Source of the DNA: Nitrosomonas sp.
GTDB taxonomy: Bacteria > Pseudomonadota > Gammaproteobacteria > Burkholderiales > Nitrosomonadaceae
Length of the DNA stretch: 64,000 nucleotides
Assembly (NCBI GenBank): GCA_019745325.1
Contig: JAIETK010000011.1
Coordinates: 62,001 to 126,000, forward strand
Direction of reading: 5' to 3'
Position 1 is the first letter of the stretch. Every line of letters starts with the position of its first letter. The notes beneath the pieces were generated by a model. It saw only the letters and a program-made list of their open reading frames with translations. It was not told the origin of the DNA and ran no database searches. A program made the translations under genes and the position numbers. Positions 57,977 through 64,000 of this stretch are shown one piece after another.

Positions 57977-58558
57977 TTAGGCCAACAAAACCCGTCTTCG
58001 GTATGCGATTATCGCCATCATCAACATACAGAGTATCAACATGACCGCAGGAAATAGTAATGTCGTTAATGTCAAATTTTCCAGCGCCAACATGACCAAT
58101 ACATTGCGCAGCATAAACAATCCAAAAAACAGCAACGACTCCGAATACGGGAATTGGTAGGCTTTTCTGATCGTTGGCCCGAACCCGGCGACATCGATAG
58201 CCGTCAACAGAATCACCGCCCACAACGGATCGGCTGTCCAATACCACAACGGCAACGACAACAGCGCCACGATAAAAAACAGCCAATCGGCTCGCGTAAT
58301 GGTCACATCCGCACGTTTAACATACGCCAGATAAGCGATAAAAATGGTGATGCTCGCCGAAACCCCGATCGGCCACGTACCGGCTCCGCCATTGTCTTCC
58401 AGTTGCGCGAGAAAAATCAGCAGCGTCGTCACGCCCCAGATGACCCAGGAGAAAATATGCGGACGGATCGTGCCCCGGAAGATTTCCCGGATGTAAGGAA
58501 TGAACGCAGCCAGGGTAATCGCGATTGCGATAAGGCTGAATGTTTCTTTGTAAAACAT
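57977..58558 (-). CDS. Integral membrane protein with a PQ-loop-like internal duplication
   Basis: The 193-residue protein has about seven hydrophobic helices. Two similar halves are visible: AFIPYIREIFRGTIRPHIFS (about 17-36) with SWVIWG, and GFGPTIRKAYQFPYSESLLF (about 125-144). The Pro-x-(I/L)R element recalls PQ-loop/SWEET transporters, but the Gln is absent, so the assignment is tentative. It may move a small solute. It is on the minus strand with nothing tightly coupled. Confidence 0.55.
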   Translation of the reverse strand: MFYKETFSLIAIAITLAAFIPYIREIFRGTIRPHIFSWVIWGVTTLLIFLAQLEDNGGAGTWPIGVSASITIFIAYLAYVKRADVTITRADWLFFIVALLSLPLWYWTADPLWAVILLTAIDVAGFGPTIRKAYQFPYSESLLFFGLFMLRNVLVMLALENLTLTTLLFPAVMLILCMLMMAIIAYRRRVLLA

Positions 58559-58747
58559 GCTTTTCTGAAACGCTGAAATTATTAAAAGCGATGTATGAGT
58601 GCGCGACTTCCAATTGGTTCAGTTCAAAAAATAACTTTCGAAAATACCGGGGAAAAACAGCGCTGTGATAATCAGCGAGTACTGGTTTGTTATTGCGTTT
58701 GCTGTTTTTGTTGTCTGGCTCCGGTAATATCCGGATCCTAACGGTCG

Positions 58748-59308
58748 TTATCGACCGGCATTCTCGACGCTTTCGGTTCCAAGCTTGCGCATTTCAATCA
58801 ACGACCAGCCCAGGTTTTGTTTCTTCGCATTCTTGATGAAGCAATAAAATTGAACCACGGTAATACTCGCATCGACAGCAAACTCGGTATGCAATGCATC
58901 CGACTCACCCGGTTCAATCTCAAATTCACCGGAGTCCCAATGCCATTGCCGGGCCGCAATTAACGGCCATTCAACCTGGGTTTGATCCTGCAATAGCAGA
59001 TCATGACTCTGAGCAATTCGCTCATTTACTTCCATTGATAGTGGCAATACCTGCCGTAAGCGGATTTCCGCAAACCGCGAGTGCAATATCACTTTACCAG
59101 TATTTTTAATCGTCACATTCGCGTGTATCAGGTTCTTTCCATGATCCAGCGCATATTCATCGCAGGCGATTTTCAGCTCAATTTGCGGGTAATTGAGCCG
59201 GTGCTTGATGAATAAAAAGTAAGTCCAAATGCCGCCGACAATGATGGCGCCGGTTGTGGCAATCGATTGCAGAAAATCCGCATAATTCTTGAGTTCGATA
59301 ACATCCAC
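58748..59308 (-). CDS. Membrane-anchored protein of unknown function
   Basis: The 186-residue protein has one N-terminal hydrophobic segment (about 17-33, TTGAIIVGGIWTYFLF) and a soluble domain of beta strands (LIHANVTIKNTGKVILHSRF, then FAVDASITVVQFYCF). The latter suggests an immunoglobulin-like or C2-like fold. I recognise no family. The 189 bp upstream to the previous gene hold no obvious feature. Confidence 0.6.
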   Translation of the reverse strand: MDVIELKNYADFLQSIATTGAIIVGGIWTYFLFIKHRLNYPQIELKIACDEYALDHGKNLIHANVTIKNTGKVILHSRFAEIRLRQVLPLSMEVNERIAQSHDLLLQDQTQVEWPLIAARQWHWDSGEFEIEPGESDALHTEFAVDASITVVQFYCFIKNAKKQNLGWSLIEMRKLGTESVENAGR

Positions 59309-59386
59309 GCTGATGGTATTCCTTATCGACCAATCGTTAACAAGAGAATTCTATACTCACATCCTCGCGGCACACAAAATATCGCG

Positions 59387-60025
59387 CTACTCCCAGATCA
59401 CCATCTTGAATCGCTCCTTGACGATACCGAAGTAATTGCACTTCCAATCGCTTTGCGCGAAGAAGTCGAGGTGATGCCACCGGTCTTTTTGTTTCAAAAT
59501 GCTGGCAGCAGCATCGTCCCAGTCGATGGCGGCGAATCTCGGCTCCAGTTCCTGCTTGCGGTCTTCGACTTCGGCGTAATCGAAACCGTCGTATTCCCAG
59601 TGCAGTACCTCGAATACGTTACCGTCGCGGTCGGCGTAGTCGATGCTGAAATCAAGCCCCCATTTCGGACGGATGCGGATGATCTTGTAAATCAGCGGAT
59701 TGGCTTTCGCCCAACACTGCAATTGTTGCAACGCCTCTCCGGCATACCCCTTGCGCTCGAACAGCAGACTGTGATTCAGCACCGCACCCTCGACCCGGTC
59801 CGGTTGCGTGAACCACGGCGCTTTCAATGCATGATGGTGCTCCCGGTGCGAATGCGCTTGCGTCCCGTTGGCTTCGGCATAACGCTGTTCGAGATCGGTC
59901 AGGTCGTAACCGTTCTGATCGAACAACGCCAGATCGCGCGCCAACGGAATGCTTGAAGTTTGCAACGGCAAGTCCCAATGACTTTTAGGATTGAATTGGT
60001 GATCGGTTAAATCGAGATAACTCAT
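59387..60025 (-). CDS. Protein of unknown function, Trp/Asp-rich
   Basis: The ATG at 60025 gives 212 residues; a frame nine residues longer has an ATG without ribosome site. It is soluble, with a His-rich stretch (AHSHREHHHALK, about 65-77) and a C-terminal half rich in aromatic and acidic residues (LHWEYDGFDYAEVEDRKQEL, then RWHHLDFFAQSDWK). The regular spacing of IRPKWGLDFSIDYADRDGNV suggests an enzyme or immunity-like fold, but no family is recognised. Confidence 0.6.
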   Translation of the reverse strand: MSYLDLTDHQFNPKSHWDLPLQTSSIPLARDLALFDQNGYDLTDLEQRYAEANGTQAHSHREHHHALKAPWFTQPDRVEGAVLNHSLLFERKGYAGEALQQLQCWAKANPLIYKIIRIRPKWGLDFSIDYADRDGNVFEVLHWEYDGFDYAEVEDRKQELEPRFAAIDWDDAAASILKQKDRWHHLDFFAQSDWKCNYFGIVKERFKMVIWE

Positions 60026-60120
60026 GAATACTGACAATCTATCAATGAACAAACTATCGCGCGGAATCTACTGGAAGGCTTCGCGGCTGTCAAATACCAG
60101 TAAAGCAAGCGATCAGGCAA

Positions 60121-60417
60121 CTAACCGCCATGACGCGGTTTTCCGTACAGTACACGCAACTCATCCTTGGTTTTTTCCAGCACCTCACGCTGTTGCGCGG
60201 ACAAATGCTTCCCCGCCCGGTTGATGTAAAAATTCAGCATAGCCATCGCCGACACAAACGGCTCCGCCTTGCGCCGCTCACTGCTGTCGGCGGAATGCTT
60301 TAGCGACAACGCGATCTTATAGGGATCGTTCCAGGTGAATATACCGGGTTCAAGATCCAGGGCGTTGCTGGTTTCGGTGATGTGTTGGGACCAATTTTGC
60401 ACATTATTTTGAAGCAT
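60121..60417 (-). CDS. DUF3175 protein
   Basis: The 98-residue protein matches the DUF3175 pattern throughout: WSQHITETSNALDLEPGIFT at the start, DPYKIALSLKHSADSSERRK in the middle, and SAMAMLNFYINRAGKHLS then LEKTKDELRVLYGK. It is small, basic and helical, and its function is unknown. Its start overlaps the end of the coiled-coil membrane gene at 60404 by 14 bases, so the two may be translationally coupled although their base composition differs. Confidence 0.85.
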   Translation of the reverse strand: MLQNNVQNWSQHITETSNALDLEPGIFTWNDPYKIALSLKHSADSSERRKAEPFVSAMAMLNFYINRAGKHLSAQQREVLEKTKDELRVLYGKPRHGG

Positions 60418-61786
60418 TATTTCTTGTCGTTTCGCTCGTTGATCTTTGATCCCCTCTCCTCCAGAAATTCATAAACCCATGCGTTGGGGAAGCATCCTGC
60501 TCGGTTTTACCGTAAATACGAAGCGGTTCTCGACTCAAAACATTTATTGTAACTTCCGATAATAAAGTTAACGCAGTTTTTCCTTCATCAAGATCAACAT
60601 TACGCAAATGTTCCATATGATCTCTATAGCCTTGAAAAGCTTTTGACGTGGCTTCTTTAAAGGCATAATCTTCTTGGACTCGAATAACATTTCCATACTG
60701 GATAGCACTAAACCAACCAAGCCATACCATGGGGGCAGCCAGTGGTAATCTAAGCATCAACTGATTCCAGAATGTTGTTTCTTCTGGTACTGCCATGCCA
60801 ACAAGAAGATACAATGCAAAACCAGAAAGTAGTAATATGCTGAAAGCAAAGGCAGTTAACCAAATCCATTTTGATCTTTCAAGTTGTTTCCCGCGTTCTG
60901 AGAATGCAGCTGCTAAACCAGCACTTGCTCCACGAGGCAAAATGGAATCAATTATCTTCTCTTGTTCTACACATTTTTCTTGTAACTCAGAAAGTTGATT
61001 AATCATTACTTTCAATTGGTTATCTAACTCTGCACAATCTCCCAATAGTTTCCTATATTCTCTATCAAAATTCGTAAATTGATCGTCGTGATTAATGCGA
61101 TGTTTATTTAATTGTGCTTCAAATTCACTTTTATTATTCTCGACAACTTGAATATATTCACTCCTAATTTGCTTGATTTTCTCAAACTCAACCGCAGCAT
61201 TATTTAAGTATTTATTAGTTTGTTCTTGAATCTCAGTAACTTTATCCTTACAAGTTTCTATTTCTTTCTCTGCATTCTTTACTGTTCCATGAGATTCCTC
61301 TATTTCTTCTACCAGAATACTCGATTTATCAAGAAGTTCTATTTTTTTAGAAAGCTCTCTTTGAGCAGTATTCATTAGCGAAAGCGCTTGTGATAGCTCT
61401 GCTGTAAAATTCGCATTGATTGATTCTTGGTGATTCTTTGGGGCATAAACTACCGCTGTATGTATAACTGCCAATGTATTGATTAAGTAGTTAACAAAAT
61501 TCTGAAGATGGCTGTAATTTCCAGCCTCTAATTGTTGAACTGTACTTAATAAAGATGGAAGATAAATAGCTGCAAGAGATTTCGCTAAATGATAGCCAGG
61601 ACTAAATCCATTTGGTGCTTTAGACCTTTCAAGCCATATTGAAACAGTTTCTACTACTTCATTTAACATTTCTAAAGAAGTATTTGGCAGATGTGGTTTC
61701 CAAAGTTGCGGATTACTGAGTGCAGCTGCATACACTACTGCCCATTTATTTTTCACCTCACTGAATTGATTCTTTATGTCGTCCAT
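60404..61786 (-). CDS. A+T-rich coiled-coil membrane protein of unknown function
   Basis: The ATG at 61786, after AGAGGG, gives 460 residues. Residues about 1-120 form a helical domain with hydrophobic patches (AAIYLPSLLSTVQQL, LINTLAVIHTAVVY). About 120-300 is a long coiled coil (LMNTAQRELSKKIELLDKSS and on). Two membrane helices follow (about 318-345 and 355-380), then a C-terminal cytoplasmic domain. The layout recalls membrane-tethered sensors of stress or phage, but no family is recognised. It is much richer in A+T than its neighbours, a sign of transfer. It overlaps the DUF3175 gene and lies just downstream of bioD on the same strand. Confidence 0.7.
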   Translation of the reverse strand: MDDIKNQFSEVKNKWAVVYAAALSNPQLWKPHLPNTSLEMLNEVVETVSIWLERSKAPNGFSPGYHLAKSLAAIYLPSLLSTVQQLEAGNYSHLQNFVNYLINTLAVIHTAVVYAPKNHQESINANFTAELSQALSLMNTAQRELSKKIELLDKSSILVEEIEESHGTVKNAEKEIETCKDKVTEIQEQTNKYLNNAAVEFEKIKQIRSEYIQVVENNKSEFEAQLNKHRINHDDQFTNFDREYRKLLGDCAELDNQLKVMINQLSELQEKCVEQEKIIDSILPRGASAGLAAAFSERGKQLERSKWIWLTAFAFSILLLSGFALYLLVGMAVPEETTFWNQLMLRLPLAAPMVWLGWFSAIQYGNVIRVQEDYAFKEATSKAFQGYRDHMEHLRNVDLDEGKTALTLLSEVTINVLSREPLRIYGKTEQDASPTHGFMNFWRRGDQRSTSETTRNNASK

Positions 61787-61891
61787 ATACCCTCTTTTAT
61801 CAGTGGTTAATTTCTTCAGTCCCACAATAAGTTAGAAATAATGTTTACACCATCCACTATTATCTATTTTATTAATTATAAATCATGATAT

Positions 61892-62557
61892 TTATCTCAA
61901 TCTTATAATATCCAATAATCCAGTCTTTCTCTTAGCAATTATCTCATGGTTAAACGGCACTACCCCCAGCAACAACCCCTCCAACCGCTGCTCCAACGTC
62001 GCAATATTTTCTTCCAGTACCTGCATCTGCGGATGAACACAATTCGCCACCCACCCCGCCAAAGTCAGACCGGCCGCACGGATCGCTTGCGCGGTCAGCA
62101 AAGCGTGATTCAGACAACCGAGGCGCATGCCGACCACCAGGATCACCGGAAGATTTAATGCGCGCGCCAGATCGGCGCCGGTTTGCTGTGCACTGAGCGG
62201 CACCAAAAAACCGCCCGCGCCTTCGACGATGACGATGTCTGCCTGGCTGCTGAGCGCTTGATAAGCGCGTTGAATGACGGTGAGATCGATTTCGATCCCG
62301 GCTTGTTTTGCGGCGATATGCGGCGAGACCGGCGGATCGAAAGCGTAAGGATTGATGTGCTCGCGCGCGGCGCTGATGCTGCTGGCGGCGATCAGTTGTT
62401 CGACATCGTGCCAGCGGCCGTTTTCACTACCGGCCACTACCGGCTTCATGCCCACAACCTTTTTGCCTTGCGCGGCAAAAGCTCTGAGCAATGCGCAACT
62501 GACGGTGGTTTTGCCAACACCGGTATCGGTACCGGTGATGAAGTAACCTTGCGCCAT
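61892..62557 (-). CDS. bioD: Dethiobiotin synthetase
   Basis: BioD closes the ureido ring of dethiobiotin from 7,8-diaminopelargonic acid, CO2 and ATP. The 221-residue protein has the P-loop GTDTGVGKTT (8-17), the KPVVAG segment, EGAGGFLVPL and LVVGMRLGCLNHALLT. It begins one base before the bioC stop region ends, with bioC upstream, so bioH-bioC-bioD form one transcript. BioF, BioA and BioB are not in the window. Confidence 0.96.
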   Translation of the reverse strand: MAQGYFITGTDTGVGKTTVSCALLRAFAAQGKKVVGMKPVVAGSENGRWHDVEQLIAASSISAAREHINPYAFDPPVSPHIAAKQAGIEIDLTVIQRAYQALSSQADIVIVEGAGGFLVPLSAQQTGADLARALNLPVILVVGMRLGCLNHALLTAQAIRAAGLTLAGWVANCVHPQMQVLEENIATLEQRLEGLLLGVVPFNHEIIAKRKTGLLDIIRLR

Positions 62558-62558
62558 A

Positions 62559-63440
62559 TTAAGGCGGCAACCCCAATTGCCGCCGCGTTTCCGGCGTCAG
62601 GATCGAACGCGGGTCGAACGGTTTCCAGGCATGACCATACACCACTTCAAATGTGGCGGGCAATTTGCCGTCGCGGCGCAAGGTCTCATAGGCATTGATC
62701 GCCTGCCGCCATTGATGCTTGCCCATCAATCCCTGCCGCCGCCCCTGAATCACATTATGCGCGCCGATGGCTTTGAGGTCGCGCATCACGCTGATGACGT
62801 CGTCGTACGTCAAGGTGATGTATTCCATGTCCATCACCGGCGTGGAAAAGCGGTTATTCAGCAGCAGATCGCCGATGTCGTGCATGTCGGCAAAGCGGTT
62901 GACGTGCTGGTAGCCGTCGATACGCCCGAACGACTGGCGCAATTCCTTCAGCGTATCGGGGCCGAAGGTGCTGAACATCAACAGCCCGTCGGCACGCAGG
63001 ATGCGATGCATTTCAGCGAAGGTATGCTGCAGGTCATTGCACCATTGCAATGCCAGATTCGACCAGATCATGCCGACGCTTTCGTTTTTGAACGGCAGCT
63101 GCTCGATATCGCCGCACACATAATCGCTGCGCTGTTGCTGCAGTGGCAGCAAACGTTGCCACCAAGCGGTATTCGGTCGCGCATGCGTGAGCATGGTCCA
63201 AGCGATATCGACTGCGATCAATCGGCTTTTCGGGTAGCGCTTGGCCAACTGCTGCGTGCCGTAACCGGTGCCGCTGCCGGCATCGAGAATCACGTCCGGC
63301 TGGTATTTGATGTATTCCAACCGTGCCAGCATACGATGGCTGATTTCGCGTTGCAATACCGCTGCTTGGTCGTAACTACCGGCGGCGCGTTCAAACGAGG
63401 CGCGCAGTTGTTTCTTGTCAAGAATTTGTTCTGAAATCAT
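62559..63440 (-). CDS. bioC: Malonyl-[acyl-carrier-protein] O-methyltransferase
   Basis: BioC methylates malonyl-ACP so that it can enter fatty acid synthesis and become pimeloyl-ACP. The 293-residue SAM methyltransferase has motif I ILDAGSGTGYGTQQLAKRYP, motif II VCGDIEQLPFKNESVGMIWS and a Class I core, then FGPDTLKELRQSF and the C-terminal VVYGHAWKP, typical of BioC. It begins inside bioH (23-base overlap). Confidence 0.94.
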   Translation of the reverse strand: MISEQILDKKQLRASFERAAGSYDQAAVLQREISHRMLARLEYIKYQPDVILDAGSGTGYGTQQLAKRYPKSRLIAVDIAWTMLTHARPNTAWWQRLLPLQQQRSDYVCGDIEQLPFKNESVGMIWSNLALQWCNDLQHTFAEMHRILRADGLLMFSTFGPDTLKELRQSFGRIDGYQHVNRFADMHDIGDLLLNNRFSTPVMDMEYITLTYDDVISVMRDLKAIGAHNVIQGRRQGLMGKHQWRQAINAYETLRRDGKLPATFEVVYGHAWKPFDPRSILTPETRRQLGLPP

Positions 63441-64000
63441 TAAGATGTGCTACAAATTGTTCGGGGTACGATAAAAACGGCGCATGGCCGCAGTGTTCAA
63501 ACTTCACATATTGCGACTGCGGCAATTGCCGGTGCATCCAATCGGCCGCCGCCGGGTGCGTAATCACGTCATTGCCGCCATGCATGATCAAAACCGGTTG
63601 ACGGATTTCGCCGATACGATCGCGCAAATCGCTGTGCTGTAATATCTTCAATCCTTTCTCTAGCGCTGCCGGATCCGGCTCGGCGCGCTGAAAAAAACTT
63701 TTGCGCAGTTTTGACAGAATTTTGCCCGCATCGCGATCGCCGCTCATTTGCAGCGTCAGGAAACGATTGATCGTCGTGGCATAATTCAGTTTCAGGTTCT
63801 CCAGAAACAGTTGCAACAGTTTGCGATCCATACCAAATGGCCAGTCGTCCTGCCAAGCAAAACAAGGCGTCGTCGAAATCAAAATCAATTTCTCAATTCG
63901 CTCCGGCTGGCGCAATGCCAATTGCATCGCGACTTGCCCGCCCAACGACCAGCCGCCGAGCATACAATTTTCCGGCAGGATATCCGCAACGATCCCGGTC
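63418..64000 (-). CDS. bioH: Pimeloyl-ACP methyl ester esterase BioH, cut by window edge
   Basis: BioH hydrolyses pimeloyl-ACP methyl ester, ending chain growth before BioF. About 194 codons of the C-terminal part are visible and the frame stays open to the right edge, so the ATG at 63961 is not the start. The nucleophile Ser is in LGGWSLGGQVAMQLAL, the Asp in VLIMHGGNDVITHP and the His in EHCGHAPFLSYPEQF, the BioH triad. It overlaps bioC by 23 bases and is upstream of it in the operon. Confidence 0.93.
   Translation of the reverse strand, partial: TGIVADILPENCMLGGWSLGGQVAMQLALRQPERIEKLILISTTPCFAWQDDWPFGMDRKLLQLFLENLKLNYATTINRFLTLQMSGDRDAGKILSKLRKSFFQRAEPDPAALEKGLKILQHSDLRDRIGEIRQPVLIMHGGNDVITHPAAADWMHRQLPQSQYVKFEHCGHAPFLSYPEQFVAHLNDFRTNS

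Overview
The window reads as a contiguous piece of a betaproteobacterial chromosome, most probably a Nitrosomonas-like ammonia oxidiser. Three observations support this. The gene orders hfq-hflX-hflK-hflC-DUF2065-hisZ-purA and ilvB-ilvH-ilvC-psd-pssA-leuA are typical of betaproteobacteria. A diheme cytochrome c peroxidase of the Nitrosomonas type is present. The formaldehyde and formate genes (adhC, fghA, fhs) fit a one-carbon-handling chemolithotroph. The genus is inferred, not proven. No rRNA, tRNA, CRISPR array or intact insertion sequence was found.

Layout. 0-5.6 kb: the 5' part of dnaK, grpE with a clear heat-shock promoter, purB, a MITE-like inverted repeat, then an overlapping trio of low-molecular-weight phosphatase, adhC and fghA. 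5.9-12.6 kb: an accessory stretch with two A+T-rich membrane proteins, a frameshifted hicB, an intact hicA-hicB pair, a phd/yoeB pair whose toxin is frameshifted, a 114-bp remnant of the start of fhs, a PEP-CTERM surface protein, an orphan antitoxin and the complete fhs. An 81-bp imperfect direct repeat together with the fhs remnant shows that this stretch grew by duplication. 12.7-15.7 kb: a 1015-residue protein with an N-terminal segment like those of contractile-injection-system cargo, two HNH-like nuclease motifs and a long Gly-Tyr-Asp repeat tail; this is the most novel object in the window. 16-20 kb: a PhoB-type regulator behind a Pho box, a second MITE-like element, a serralysin-type RTX protease, two small exported proteins and a GNAT enzyme.

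20-31 kb: the purA/hisZ/hfl/hfq cluster, cytochrome c peroxidase, rppH, proS, a lytic transglycosylase and a TlpA-type thioredoxin. 31.5-38.3 kb: branched-chain amino acid and phosphatidylethanolamine genes, with a candidate leucine leader peptide and attenuator before leuA. 38.4-44 kb: tldD, a nitrilase-family amidase, glnE. 44-50.5 kb: a type IV pilin with a sigma-54 promoter, a GAF-fused PilB/GspE-like ATPase, a metallo-beta-lactamase-fold phosphodiesterase, a universal stress protein, a TerC protein and a patatin. 50.6-57 kb: proline iminopeptidase, a secreted lipase, an EAL-HDOD regulator, a lipoprotein, a CPBP-family membrane protease and CheV. 57-61.8 kb: mostly unknown small proteins, ending with an A+T-rich coiled-coil membrane protein. 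61.9-64 kb: bioD, bioC and the 3' part of bioH.

The core genes cover chaperones, purine synthesis, branched-chain amino acids, phospholipid synthesis and biotin. The accessory genes are concentrated at 5.9-19.6 kb and 57-61.8 kb.
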